A DNA stretch of 64,000 nucleotides from contig NZ_CP147505.1 in the NCBI RefSeq assembly GCF_037201915.1, positions 1,426,001-1,490,000 on the forward strand. The letters run 5' to 3'. The translations under genes and the position numbers were made by a program. The DNA comes from Haloplanus sp. CK5-1 (lineage in GTDB: Archaea; Halobacteriota; Halobacteria; Halobacteriales; Haloferacaceae). Positions 37,463-46,789 of the stretch are shown here, in pieces (position 1 is the stretch's first letter; each line of letters begins with the position of its first letter). Under the pieces are notes generated by a model that was not told where the DNA came from, searched no databases, and worked only from the letters and a program-made list of their open reading frames with translations.

Positions 37463-37935
37463 CGTTCGATACTCCGGACTACGATCCGGCTGTTCTGTCG
37501 GTCGAACACGGCGGTTGCTGTCCGGTTCGATCGTTGAACTCGGAAGGTCGGTGAGTGGAGCGAAGCACGTGTGGAAGTTGGAAGCGTGGACACCCGCTGG
37601 TGGACTGGACGGGCACGGGAACCATCGTTCCGGAAACCCATAGATGACCGTCCTCTGTTTCACTATCGGAAACCACCAAATCGAAACTATTCGTGTCGCC
37701 TCGGAGTACATCGAACAGATGTGTGCTCGTTATCGAGAGCGTATCGGTCTGAACGGAGTGGCGGAGGCTACCTCTCCGACGATATTCGTGTCGCCTCGGA
37801 GTACATCGAACAGATGTGTGCTCGTTATCGAGAGCGTATCGGTCTGAACGGAGTGGCGGAGGCTACCTCTCCGACGAGGGCAGATCCGCTAACAGGCGTG
37901 GTTATTATTACTGTCCTCCGAACAATTGGGGTCGA
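37463..37935. other. Divergent regulatory region between two kinase genes
   Basis: About 470 bp containing the 95-bp tandem duplication described separately. A TATA-like ttattattac at 37903-37912 lies about 25-34 bp before the ATG of the rightward kinase, so that transcript may be leaderless. Confidence 0.5.
37689..37877. repeat. Two perfect tandem copies of a 95-bp unit
   Basis: The unit beginning attcgtgtcgcctcggagta starts at 37689 and again at 37784. The second copy runs without a mismatch to 37877 and then diverges. The unit length is not a multiple of three, so a coding repeat is unlikely. The duplication lies between the start codons of two divergent histidine kinases and would double any operator inside the unit. 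Confidence 0.9.
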
Positions 37936-39843
37936 ATGGACAGTAAGGAACTTCTGCCGGATGGAATCCGCTCACGATATGCGGTGAAGCTCTTTGCTGT
38001 CTCGTTGCTTATTACCGCCGTTATCGTCGTTAGTGGGACTGCGGTTGCAAATCAAGTGTCCGATCGGGTCACCGAAGAGCAGTTGGATTCGGTGGAAGCA
38101 AACGCGGAACTCGAGGCCGAGAGTCTCGCTAGATGGTTCGAGGGTGAACAGGAGTCGATTCGGCTGCTATCCTCACATCGAGGTATCGATCCGTCGAACG
38201 AGACACGAACCGAACACACCCTTGCCAGGGAACTCAATCGAACGTCGGACGAACTCGTCGGCCTTCACGTCGTCGAGCGGCCGACAGAGCAGCCGTCGAA
38301 CGGCACAACGGAGCGGATCGTCGCGAGCAGTGATGGATTGGCGGGCGAACCGCTGGCTGCGACAGCGATCGACTGGGGACAAACCGCTTCCGGCGAGGAG
38401 GTTGCGTTCCAATTCGACGATACGGCGGATACGCTCGTCTCGTGGGTGTATCTGGATAACGGTAACATGTCGGTCGCGATCGCCTCACCGACGCCCGATG
38501 GCGATCACGTGTTGATCGGCGAGTACCACCCCAGCACTCGGGTCGCGGCGGCGGCCAACGCGACCAACGACACGAGCACCGTCGTTCTCGGCGGCGTGAG
38601 TGGGTACGTCATGTTCGAGGAGAACAGCCCAAACGAGTTTCGTCCGTACAAGGGCGACTCGACCGTCACCGAGGTCGAATCCCGAATCGAGGAGCGACCG
38701 AATCAGTTCGCGCCGATCAGCGGTTCCGAACTGGATGACACGGAAGTTCGCGGGTACCATAGCGTCCCGAGCGAGGGTGTCAACTGGGTCGTCGTCAAGG
38801 AGGTTCCCAAATCGACGGCGCTCGCCGTGACTACTCAAGTCCAGACCGATTTGACGGGGCTGATCGGACTCACCGCCGTCGGCTTTTTACTGATCGGTGC
38901 GATGATCCACTTCGGCCCGATCAGTTCGATCAGACGACTGTCGCGTCAGGCGGAAGCGGTCGCCGACGGTGATCTGACTGTCGAAATTCCGGATGGAAAC
39001 CGGATCGACGAGGTCGGGCAACTTAACACCAGTCTCCACAGAACCAAGGCGTACATCGAAACGATCACCGAACAAGCCGAAAAGATCGCCCGTCGCGAGT
39101 TCGACGACACAGCCCTCGACGAAGAGATTCCGGGACCCGTCGGCGAGGCGATGGCGGATATGCGTGACGACTTAGAGCGGTTCGTTACCGAACGCGAACG
39201 ACGCGAACAACGCCTCGAGGTGTTCAACCGAGTGCTCAGACACAACCTCAGGAACCGGCTCGACGTTATCAGAAGCCACACGGAGCAACTGGCCGACCGA
39301 ACGGATGATGACGACGTCGAGGCTGTTCTGGCAGCAACGGACCGGCTGGCGTCGATCGGCACTCGAGCCCGGCGAATCGACCGACTGATGGCTCGCGACC
39401 CCGACCCGACGACGGTGGATCTGACGGACGTGGTTCCCGATCTGCTCTCGCAGGTCGAATCCGACGACGTCACCGTCGACACGGAGCTTCCATCGACGGC
39501 GACGCTCTGGACCGACGCCGAAATACTACGAACGACACTGACCAGTCCGGTGGAAAACGCGGTCAAATACGCGGAGTCGCGTGTCACCGTCTCGGTCGAT
39601 CCGACAGCCGAGGGTTACAGTATCGCTATCAGCGACGACGGCCCCGGTATTCCAGCGGCCGAACTCCAATCGCTGGCGGCCGGAACCGAGACCCCCCTCC
39701 AACACGGACGCGGACTCGGGCTCTGGCAACTCAGGTGGGGGGTCGATGCACTAGACGGGGATCTATCGTTCGAAACCGAGGATGGTACGACAGTCATCGT
39801 AACGCTCACCGACCTCACGGGGAGACCTGAGACTGAAGAATGA
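37936..39843 (+). CDS. Membrane sensor histidine kinase with extracellular domain and HAMP
   Basis: 635 aa from MDSKELLPDGIRSRYAVKLF. Membrane helix 1 lies at about 16-38. An extracellular region runs from about 40 to 300 (dCache-like strand pattern, ending RGYHSVPSEGVNWVVVKEVP). Helix 2 is at about 315-335, then a HAMP (ADGDLTVEIPDGNRIDEVGQ). The H box is FNRVLRHNLRNRLDVIRSH. The ATPase has ENAVKYAESR, DDGPGIP and GRGLGLWQLRWGVDALDG. It likely binds an external small molecule and signals to an unlinked or HalX-type regulator. Confidence 0.9.
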   Translation: MDSKELLPDGIRSRYAVKLFAVSLLITAVIVVSGTAVANQVSDRVTEEQLDSVEANAELEAESLARWFEGEQESIRLLSSHRGIDPSNETRTEHTLARELNRTSDELVGLHVVERPTEQPSNGTTERIVASSDGLAGEPLAATAIDWGQTASGEEVAFQFDDTADTLVSWVYLDNGNMSVAIASPTPDGDHVLIGEYHPSTRVAAAANATNDTSTVVLGGVSGYVMFEENSPNEFRPYKGDSTVTEVESRIEERPNQFAPISGSELDDTEVRGYHSVPSEGVNWVVVKEVPKSTALAVTTQVQTDLTGLIGLTAVGFLLIGAMIHFGPISSIRRLSRQAEAVADGDLTVEIPDGNRIDEVGQLNTSLHRTKAYIETITEQAEKIARREFDDTALDEEIPGPVGEAMADMRDDLERFVTERERREQRLEVFNRVLRHNLRNRLDVIRSHTEQLADRTDDDDVEAVLAATDRLASIGTRARRIDRLMARDPDPTTVDLTDVVPDLLSQVESDDVTVDTELPSTATLWTDAEILRTTLTSPVENAVKYAESRVTVSVDPTAEGYSIAISDDGPGIPAAELQSLAAGTETPLQHGRGLGLWQLRWGVDALDGDLSFETEDGTTVIVTLTDLTGRPETEE

Positions 39844-39966
39844 GTAAAACAACACCACTCGCTCGAACCCGTTCCGGTCTGCCTCTCGTGAATCGGCCAC
39901 TCAGCCGTCGGTGACGGTCGCTGCAACGGGCTGTGCCGGGTATCGAATGAAAGGTTCCCGTAGTTG

Positions 39967-40320
39967 TCAGTTACTGCGACCGTCGGCGGTCCCAAACTGC
40001 ACGACGAGTTTCTCGGCGGTAAGCGCGTAGACGGTCATCTCTCTACCCTTGACCGAGTACCACGTTTCAACCGGTTTGACGAGGTCGTTATCTTCGAGAC
40101 GCCGCAGATGGTGGTGGACGTTCTGGATCGACGTGTCGACTATCTCCGCGATCTCGGATGTCGTCTTCGGGTCACCATCCAGCGCCCCCAAAATCGCCTG
40201 TGCCGTCCCCGACGACAGCGCTTGGAGGGCTTCTGCCTGTGAATCACTGGAGACGGTGAGATCCGTTCGCTCGTGAGGGCTGTATTCGACGTGGCTCTGG
40301 CGTGGAAAGGCACTCGTCAT
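39967..40320 (-). CDS. ArsR-like winged-helix regulator
   Basis: 117 aa. The core EALQALSSGTAQAILGAL, then SEIAEIVDTSIQNVHHHLRR and wing GREMTVYALTAEKL, matches the haloarchaeal ArsR subgroup also present at 7847-8206 (compare SVQNVHYHL). The N-terminal 30 residues are disordered. It is probably a homodimeric repressor. The divergent or convergent gene it controls is not obvious. Confidence 0.83.
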   Translation of the reverse strand: MTSAFPRQSHVEYSPHERTDLTVSSDSQAEALQALSSGTAQAILGALDGDPKTTSEIAEIVDTSIQNVHHHLRRLEDNDLVKPVETWYSVKGREMTVYALTAEKLVVQFGTADGRSN

Positions 40321-40733
40321 CGTCTCTAACAGTAGTCTCGTGTTGCACCCCTCTGTAACCGGAGGCTATCAATGCAGACTCGTCCAATAGAGACAGTCTA
40401 GTTGTTCAGAGTTCGCCTCCCCAACGGTTGGCGGCGCGGTATGCCGGCGGAGCTTTCATTCCGTTTCCTTCGCGGCCCCACGATCGAACGGTCCCGAACT
40501 GGAACGCCTCGGGATCGAGCCCCGAGGTGCTCGCCTCACTCCTCCGTAGACGGTCGGTCGTGGTATCGGGGCTACATCTGTGAACTGTTGGTCGCGGAGA
40601 AGGCCGCTCTGGATATTGATGCCAACAACCTCGCCGCTTGCACCACCACGACCGGCGAGCAATATCTGTACGACGACCGAGACCTGTTCGCCCGCTCTCG
40701 CGAAACGACCGGGGAAATCGTTCGGTTACGGGA
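40321..40733. other. Gap with only weak coding signal
   Basis: About 410 bp. Frames on both strands read through, but none has a convincing start and motif. A leftward fragment ([20 protein letters not shown]) could be the decayed partner gene that often follows the HTH gene at 40734 in haloarchaea. That reading is uncertain. Confidence 0.3.
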
Positions 40734-41081
40734 TCAATCCGCGACGTCGACTGTGGCCCCGATCCCGTCGCCGAGTGATATGGAGATGGACGTAGGCACA
40801 GACATGAACCGTTCCTTGTGATGCCCATCGTCACAGATCATCATCTCGGTGCGAACGAGACCCGCATCACGAAGATCGTTGAGGCGACGGTATGCCGTTG
40901 CCCGCGAGACGTCCGCTGCTTCGGCGACCGCACGGCCGCTTCGTGGCTGCTCCGTGATCGTCTCGTACACGCGACGGGTGTATTCGTCCCCGAAGAGCTC
41001 GAACAACTCGTTCGCCGAGAGGTCGATATCTCCAGTCCAATCGGGGTGTCGCTTCGATCTTGGGGTCGGGTTAACGGACAT
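40734..41081 (-). CDS. Winged-helix regulator (haloarchaeal HTH family)
   Basis: 115 aa from [23 protein letters not shown] core: [40 protein letters not shown], then a short wing and [14 protein letters not shown]. The sequence is closely typical of a family usually encoded next to a small membrane protein in haloarchaea; here the partner is missing or decayed. It was chosen from the second Met, since the upstream residues to 41135 lack conservation. Confidence 0.8.
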   Translation of the reverse strand: MSVNPTPRSKRHPDWTGDIDLSANELFELFGDEYTRRVYETITEQPRSGRAVAEAADVSRATAYRRLNDLRDAGLVRTEMMICDDGHHKERFMSVPTSISISLGDGIGATVDVAD

Positions 41082-41232
41082 ACTCCTAAGAGAACACGAT
41101 TGATACTGGAGACCGGGGCTAAGCATGCAGACCACACGACGGTCGGAACTCTAGGAGTACAGATCGTCCGTCTCGAAGAAGATCATCAGTTATGTGGCTT
41201 CGGCTTCGAGACCACATACGCAGTCGAAACAG

Positions 41233-41811
41233 ATGTCCGGAAACGATCGCGCGGCCGACGTGCACACACTCGTCGTCGACGACGAGCAGGAGGTGGCAGA
41301 CGCGTATGCACTACGACTGCGCGGCTACTGCGACGTCGAGACGGTGTACAGTGGAGAAGCAGCGCTTTCGGCAGTCGCGGATACGTCGGTCGATATCATC
41401 CTTCTGGATCGCCACATGCCGGGGATGTCGGGCGACGATGTGCTGTCGGAGTTGGCCGAGTGTGGATACTACGGACGGGTAGTCATGGTAACCGCGGTCG
41501 ACCCCGGAATCGAAGTACTGGATATGCCCTTCGATGATTATCTCTGCAAGCCGGTCGAGCGTGAAGACGTCCGTGCAGTCATCGATCAACAGCGACGGAT
41601 TCTCGCGTACGAAACGCTCGGGAAGTATTTCGGTGCCGAGGCCAAGCGGGCAGTGCTCAAAGCGGAACTGGACTCCACGAAGCACCGCGAGCACGAACGA
41701 TTCGTAGAGGTGGCCGAGCGGGCGGAGCGACTCGAAGCCCGAGCCAGACGATTGCTGACTGATGATGCCATTTTCGCTCAGTTCGACGATATCAATCGCG
41801 GGGAGACGTGA
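41233..41811 (+). CDS. Response regulator with HalX domain
   Basis: 192 aa from MSGNDRAADVHTLVVDDEQE. Receiver: acidic pair DDE, phospho-Asp in IILLDRHMPGMSGDD, Thr in VVMVTAVDP and Lys in DYLCKPV, so it is phosphorylatable. The C-terminal about 70 residues (EAKRAVLKAELDSTKHREHE onward) form the HalX helical domain, found only in haloarchaeal receiver proteins. It is the only canonical response regulator in this cluster, and so a likely acceptor for one or more of the nearby kinases. Confidence 0.92.
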   Translation: MSGNDRAADVHTLVVDDEQEVADAYALRLRGYCDVETVYSGEAALSAVADTSVDIILLDRHMPGMSGDDVLSELAECGYYGRVVMVTAVDPGIEVLDMPFDDYLCKPVEREDVRAVIDQQRRILAYETLGKYFGAEAKRAVLKAELDSTKHREHERFVEVAERAERLEARARRLLTDDAIFAQFDDINRGET

Positions 41812-41928
41812 CGATTGGTCGCGCCACTGCGGACAGGCACGACGAACGGCCGGTCTCTCCGACGGTCGAGGATTTCACAAGACCGGGCGTCAGTGTTGGG
41901 ACACTCATCGTGAGCGGCGTCGGTGCCA

Positions 41929-43515
41929 TCATTTTCTCTCGGATGCCCGCACATGCCCGTCGAGATAGGCATCCAGAAGTTTTCGCTGGCCGGCACGCAG
42001 GTGATGGAGCAACGTCGACCCCGTGATATCCAGTGAGGCAGCGACTTCTTCGGCCGTGCTTCCCCGAGGCGACTGGAAGTAGTCGGCCAAATATGCGGTT
42101 CGAAGGACTGTCCGCTGTCGCTGTGTCAGCCGGTCGTCCAGTTCGTCGCGGAATTCGCGGGCGGTTGTAACGGATCGTTTCCGTTCCTCCTTCGCGACGA
42201 ACTCCACGTCGTACTCCCGACTGAGAGTGTCCACGATACGGCGGACGTCACCGTCCGGAGGGAGGTCCACGACGAGACGACCCGTCCCATCGTCGAAGCT
42301 GGCACGCCGGACGGTACCACCGAGCGACGAAATGGCGAGGAGCGGAGTCGAACCACGGATAGTGAGTTCGACGCTCCCACCGGAATCGGATTCGTCGATG
42401 ACTCGTGTCGCCGTGATCGTCTCCATCCCTGTGGTTTCGTGATCGACGCGGTCGATCCCGTCACCTTCGACCGAGACGAAACAGAGCAACGCATCGTCAG
42501 CCTGTGGAACCATTCCTTCCAGTTTCAGCGTCGAGTCGAGTGTCTGACTCAGTCGCGCCAGCACCGAATCGTCGCCGAGTTCGAAGGTGATCTCCGCGAC
42601 GCTATCCGAAAGCAACAGGTTCCGATTTCGGACCGCGGTGATTGCGAATCCAGCTATCTCACCCAGTGTCTCGAAACTAGCCCGCTCCCGTTCGGAGAAC
42701 GCCTCGGTACCACTCGCATAAATTCCGACCACCCCGTGGACGTTCGGCCCGTATACGACTGGGATACTCAGTGCTGACTGGACACCGTCGGCAAACCCGG
42801 CTGTCCGGACCGGTTCGGGAACTGTGGAACTGTCAGTGAGTGGCTGGATAGTCTGCAGTTGACCGTCTCTGACTGCACGCTCCTCGGGTGTCGTCACCGT
42901 CTCGTCCTCGACCGCATCACGAACAGCCCCGAACGTTTCGCCGGTCTCACCCGCGACGGCGCGAACGACGAAGTCGCCGGGTCCCATATCACGTTCCCCA
43001 ACCCACGCGAATTCGTACAGTTCAGTCTCACCGAGTCCCCGAGAGATCGTTTCGGCGATCTCCTCACGCGACGTGGCGTCGACGAGTGCCGCGAGGATGT
43101 CCGAACGCACGTCGTCGATGAGTTCCGTCCGTTTACGCTCTTCTCGGAGTCGTCGGAGGGAGCGTCTCTCGCGTCGTCGCTCGGTCACATCTCGAAAATA
43201 GACGGCTCCTCCCTCGTCGAGTGCAACGACCGAGACGGCAAACCACCTGTCGAGCTCGGGATAATACTCCTCGAAGTCCGTTTCGGTGACCGAGGCACCT
43301 TCGAATGCGGTCAAGACGGTGTCGTCGACGGATCGTGGAAATACGTCGGCAAGCGGGACTCCAGTTGGGTCTGTGGCGTCGATCAGTCGCTGACCGATCT
43401 CGTTGCTGTCTAATACGACTCCCTCGGTCGAGACGTCGAGAACACCGATCGGCGCTCGGTGCAGCCGATCATCCATGATCGGGGGCCTCACTTTCGTCAA
43501 TTCGTTCTTTGTCAC
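41929..43515 (-). CDS. Bat-like regulator: PAS-GAF-HTH_10
   Basis: 528 aa. An N-terminal PAS-like domain (GVLDVSTEGVVLDSNEIGQR) and coiled linker (RRRERRSLRRLREERKRTEL) lead to a GAF domain at about 140-290 (VQSALSIPVVYGPNVHGVVG). A bacterio-opsin-activator beta domain follows, then HTH_10 at about 460-515 (LTQRQRTVLRTAYLADYFQS, then GSTAEEVAASLDIT). It is a soluble transcription regulator. It ends 27 bp downstream of the histidine kinase gene on the same strand, suggesting joint transcription. Confidence 0.9.
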   Translation of the reverse strand: MTKNELTKVRPPIMDDRLHRAPIGVLDVSTEGVVLDSNEIGQRLIDATDPTGVPLADVFPRSVDDTVLTAFEGASVTETDFEEYYPELDRWFAVSVVALDEGGAVYFRDVTERRRERRSLRRLREERKRTELIDDVRSDILAALVDATSREEIAETISRGLGETELYEFAWVGERDMGPGDFVVRAVAGETGETFGAVRDAVEDETVTTPEERAVRDGQLQTIQPLTDSSTVPEPVRTAGFADGVQSALSIPVVYGPNVHGVVGIYASGTEAFSERERASFETLGEIAGFAITAVRNRNLLLSDSVAEITFELGDDSVLARLSQTLDSTLKLEGMVPQADDALLCFVSVEGDGIDRVDHETTGMETITATRVIDESDSGGSVELTIRGSTPLLAISSLGGTVRRASFDDGTGRLVVDLPPDGDVRRIVDTLSREYDVEFVAKEERKRSVTTAREFRDELDDRLTQRQRTVLRTAYLADYFQSPRGSTAEEVAASLDITGSTLLHHLRAGQRKLLDAYLDGHVRASERK

Positions 43516-43542
43516 TCATCGGTGTGGGTTCGGCTATCGGCG

Positions 43543-44682
43543 TTAGAATCGGACCTCGAACCGTGCTCCACCACTGTCGGACGTAGTGAGAGCCACGCTC
43601 CAATCGTGGGCAGCGATGATCTGTTCGACGATCGCGAGGCCGAGTCCGGTTCCGCCGTCCATCGTCGAGTGGCCCGGTTCGAATACTGTCTCCCGTTCGT
43701 CGGCGGGGATACCTGTGCCATCATCAGCGACGTAGAACCCGTCCGCCAACGCGCCGACAGTGACCGTCACGCGACGTTCCACCGGCGTTTCGTCGCTTCG
43801 ATCACGGGACTGGTCTCGGTTCTCGGTATCCCACTCTGCCTGCTCTCTGTGGGTGTTTGCGGCGGGAGCGTCCGAGTCGCGTTCGACCGACCCTCTGGAT
43901 CGCACTCGGTTGTCCGTAGTGCTATGCTCTACACTGTTGGTATCTTGTGCCCGCCTGTCGGAGGTGTTGTGCTCCACGCTGTTCCGGAACAGGTTTTCGA
44001 ACAGCCTTCGTACTTGATCGGCGTCGGCGGTGACGGTAGGGAGTGATCCGACGAGGTCAAGCGTCGCTCCATCAGTGTCGACGGATTGCCACGCGTCCGT
44101 CGCTGCGGTTTCGACCGAGACCTGCTCCGATGGGTCCACGACTGCGTCCCGCGTAAGGGTGAGGACGTCGCGAATTATCCGTTCCATCCGATCGTGTGCC
44201 TCGGCGACCGACTCGAAGTGTTCCGGCTCTCCCGTCTCCCGTGCTGCCGTGAGATGTGCCTTGGCGACATCGAGTGGGTTACGGAGGTCGTGGCTGATCA
44301 CGCTACTAACTTGGTCGACAGCAGGCACCTCCCCGATACTGGGACACTGCTGCAGGTCGGAGAAGACGAGATACCCAGCGTCGCCGTCGGAAGGGACCAC
44401 CCGCGCAAAAAACGGTCCCTGATCCCCATCCCCGTCGAGGTATATCCCGACACGATCGCCCCGAACGAGATGGGTTATCGGATCCTGATCGCCGGCTACG
44501 GTACTGTGGCTGAACCGCTCGAATACCGTCGAGACGAGGGATTCGGGTGCCGTATTCTCGAACCGTCGCTCGAAGCTCTCGTTTCTCGTCGTAATGCGGG
44601 CCTCACCACCGTCTATGGCGTAGGCGAGAACGGGATCCGGAAACGCGTCCAACGGGATCGCTGCGTCACACTCGTCGGTCAT
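43543..44682 (-). CDS. Soluble PAS-type histidine kinase with SVEH repeats in the ATPase domain
   Basis: 379 aa from MTDECDAAIPLDAFPDPVLA. A PAS-like domain spans about 1-120. The H box is VSSVISHDLRNPLDVAKAHL. The N box FENLFRNSVEHNTSDRRAQD is followed by two degenerate copies (TNSVEHSTTDNR, RGSVERDSD) and a charged linker before the G1 box ADDGTGIPADE and GTGLGLAIVEQII. The repeats lie between the N and G1 boxes. The frame extends to 44955 but lacks domain sequence. No membrane helix is present, so it is a cytoplasmic kinase. The stop is 27 bp before the Bat-like gene. Confidence 0.88.
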   Translation of the reverse strand: MTDECDAAIPLDAFPDPVLAYAIDGGEARITTRNESFERRFENTAPESLVSTVFERFSHSTVAGDQDPITHLVRGDRVGIYLDGDGDQGPFFARVVPSDGDAGYLVFSDLQQCPSIGEVPAVDQVSSVISHDLRNPLDVAKAHLTAARETGEPEHFESVAEAHDRMERIIRDVLTLTRDAVVDPSEQVSVETAATDAWQSVDTDGATLDLVGSLPTVTADADQVRRLFENLFRNSVEHNTSDRRAQDTNSVEHSTTDNRVRSRGSVERDSDAPAANTHREQAEWDTENRDQSRDRSDETPVERRVTVTVGALADGFYVADDGTGIPADERETVFEPGHSTMDGGTGLGLAIVEQIIAAHDWSVALTTSDSGGARFEVRF

Positions 44683-45060
44683 TGGTCTCCCGTAGTCCTC
44701 CCGTACGATCGTCGCGGAACCACCAGCCCCGATAGCTGGTGAAGACATCTCCGGTGGGAACGGAGTCGCACGCGACTCATGCCTCCCCGTTAATTCGGAC
44801 GCGTGTTTATTATTACCGGCTGTCTCTGACTCAGAAACACCGTGTGGATGCCTCGTAGTTTCTTTTTCGGTGCGCTGTTTTCCGCGTTGCCGACCTAAGA
44901 ACGGGGCCTCCCGCTCCGGAACGTCCTCACCGGTCTGGGTGCGTTCGAACGACACACCCTGTCGACGGCGGTTTGCGACCCCAATATGAATGCTGCTCTC
45001 GGTTGCTGACCGAAAGACACGGCTGTACGACTGTTATTGTGGTCTCACGACGTGGCTGAT
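44683..45060. other. Intergenic region between divergent genes
   Basis: About 380 bp. The leftward kinase frame remains open through most of it but looks non-coding (low hydrophobicity, many His/Arg/Thr). An AT-rich patch (gcgtgtttattattacc) near 44802-44815 may be a promoter element. Confidence 0.4.
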
Positions 45061-45255
45061 ATGTCGCAAGGACAGATGCTCCTCCAGAACCCACTCTTTC
45101 GGTGGGGAATGCCCGTAACGAGTGCCGCGATAGCCGTGGCAATAGTGTTTCTCGTCGCCGAAGATCGAATCGTTCGATCGGCCGTCGTTACGGTTTGTGC
45201 TATCAACGTATTAGTTGCGCCACAGATATTGAAACGAGCAGCACGGGACGGATAG
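45061..45255 (+). CDS. Small two-helix membrane protein
   Basis: 64 aa: MSQGQMLLQNPLFRWGMPVT, then helix SAAIAVAIVFLVA and helix VVTVCAINVLVAPQILKRAA. The start pattern NPLFRWGMP and the ending APQILKRAA resemble a short haloarchaeal family of unknown role. Confidence 0.6.
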   Translation: MSQGQMLLQNPLFRWGMPVTSAAIAVAIVFLVAEDRIVRSAVVTVCAINVLVAPQILKRAARDG

Positions 45256-45424
45256 AAGTTACCGATACCCCCGTACTGAACGGGGCCAGCCACCACGCGA
45301 GTCGTCGCACCCGCTGAAAAATCAACGCAGGGGCCGTCTCCGTGCTCGCAACTCCGGTAGAACAACGATTCGAGCCTCGCGGAACACCCCTCCGCGACAA
45401 CCCAAGGGAAACCCTCCGTTCGGT

Positions 45425-45571
45425 GTCGTTTGCGAAACGCGTGTTGGGCGTCCAAGCGAGTCGCCGTTCCTGACTGTCTACCGATATCGACCCGAGTCCG
45501 TTGCGACGGCCTCCGGCACATACTCCGCTTATCTCCAATACGCGTCCGAGCTTGATGGACTACACCTGGAG
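45425..45571 (+). pseudogene. Lipoprotein gene fragment cut by an insertion sequence
   Basis: The frame GRPSESPFLTVYRYRPESVA, then TASGTYSAYLQYASELDGLH, aligns with ASSEPRSLTVYRYQPRPVAT, then TADAYAACLRDEYVFELSGL, in the lipoprotein at 33642-34607. The match ends exactly where the IS begins at 45572. The 5' part upstream is unrecognisable, and no continuation was found after the IS. This is an internal fragment of a paralogue. Confidence 0.6.
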
Positions 45572-46642
45572 GAGGGTGTCATAGAACAGTTCGCATACCA
45601 AAGAGCAGGGTGAACGCTGAGGTGGAATGAGTTCAGCGACCCTGCAAGATGATCCTTCGGTAGAATCGTTCTTCAATGCCGTGGAAACGGAGACGTTGGC
45701 GTTGTTCGAGCACCTCTCCTTCGAGTTTCTTGAAGGGTTCGACGTGTTCGCCCCGGCGGAGACGGGGCGAACACGAGATCTTGAGCCGCCCGAGATGATG
45801 CGTGGCTTTCTCCATTGCTATTACAAGAACATCTACGGTATCCGTCCGGTTGCACGAGAACTGAACAACACCGTTGTCTGGCTCAGCTGTAGCTTCGATC
45901 GACCGCCGTCGAGAGACGCGGTCGATCGATTCCTCACTGATCTTGAGCACGTTGTTGACCGGGTCTTCGACCATCTCGTCGAGCAGGCCGCCTTGCGGGG
46001 CCTGCTCGACTTGACGTATTCTATCGATTCAACCGACGTGAGAGCGATGCCCGCCGATCCAGACGCATCGAAGTGCTATGATCCAACCGATGACGAGTAC
46101 TACTACGGCTACGGCTGCACGATCGTCTCAACCGGGCAAAAGATCCCGATTGCAGCCGAGTTCACCGAGAGCAAACAAGCACCAGAAGAGACGGCGATGC
46201 GCGTCACGCGTGACGCGCTCGCCGTCGGGAAACCGATGTGGATGCTTGGAGACAGTGCCTACGACACGCTCGACTGGCACGACCACCTGCTGGCCGCAGG
46301 GGTCGTGCCAGTCGCTCCGTACAATCCACGAAACACCGACGACCCGAAAGATATCGAGTACAGGGTAGAAGACCGCATTGAAAAACACAGCAACGACGTT
46401 CAGCTGAAGCAATCAACGCTAGACGAGACGTACAACCGCCGGAGTGGCGTCGAACGAACCAACGAATCAGTCAAGGGCTGCGGCCTCGGGCGAACGCACG
46501 CCCGAGGCCGCGTCCATGCACGAGCGCAGGTGTTCCTCGCGTTGTGTCTGCGCCTCGTCGTCGCAATCACCAACTACGAACGCGGAGACAATCCGGGAAG
46601 CACAATCATCACGGTGTGAGAAGAGTTCTATGACACCCTCTT
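45572..46642 (+). mobile_element. IS4/IS5-type insertion sequence, 1071 bp
   Basis: Terminal inverted repeats gagggtgtcatagaacagttc (left) and the inverse of gaagagttctatgacaccctc (right) match at all but two positions over 21 bp. One transposase gene fills the element. No clear target duplication is visible in the immediate flanks, so the insertion may have been followed by a deletion. Confidence 0.85.
45627..46619 (+). CDS. IS4/IS5-family DDE transposase
   Basis: 330 aa. The DDE core has YSIDSTDVRAMP (first Asp), MWMLGDSAYDTLDW (second Asp) and RRSGVERTNESVKGCGLGRT (Glu, in a Y-R-E like helix). The N-terminal region (MMRGFLHCYYKNIYGIRPVA) is the DUF772-like DNA-binding part. It appears complete and likely active. 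It catalyses excision and insertion of the surrounding element by DNA strand transfer. Confidence 0.92.
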   Translation: MSSATLQDDPSVESFFNAVETETLALFEHLSFEFLEGFDVFAPAETGRTRDLEPPEMMRGFLHCYYKNIYGIRPVARELNNTVVWLSCSFDRPPSRDAVDRFLTDLEHVVDRVFDHLVEQAALRGLLDLTYSIDSTDVRAMPADPDASKCYDPTDDEYYYGYGCTIVSTGQKIPIAAEFTESKQAPEETAMRVTRDALAVGKPMWMLGDSAYDTLDWHDHLLAAGVVPVAPYNPRNTDDPKDIEYRVEDRIEKHSNDVQLKQSTLDETYNRRSGVERTNESVKGCGLGRTHARGRVHARAQVFLALCLRLVVAITNYERGDNPGSTIITV

Positions 46643-46789
46643 GTCAGTCAATCCAGGCGATGCTCACGTCCGGATGAGCGCCCTGCACCCTTCGGGGACC
46701 GAAAAACACATCGACGGTTGCCCAATGGAGTGACTGAATAGCTATAGTAACCGTTAGAATTTTTTGCTCGGAGACTGTTGTGGGTGGTA

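Noticed and set aside
40402-40821. 139-aa rightward ORF
   Set aside because: Overlaps the end of the HTH gene, has no conserved motif and no good start; more likely decayed or non-coding DNA.
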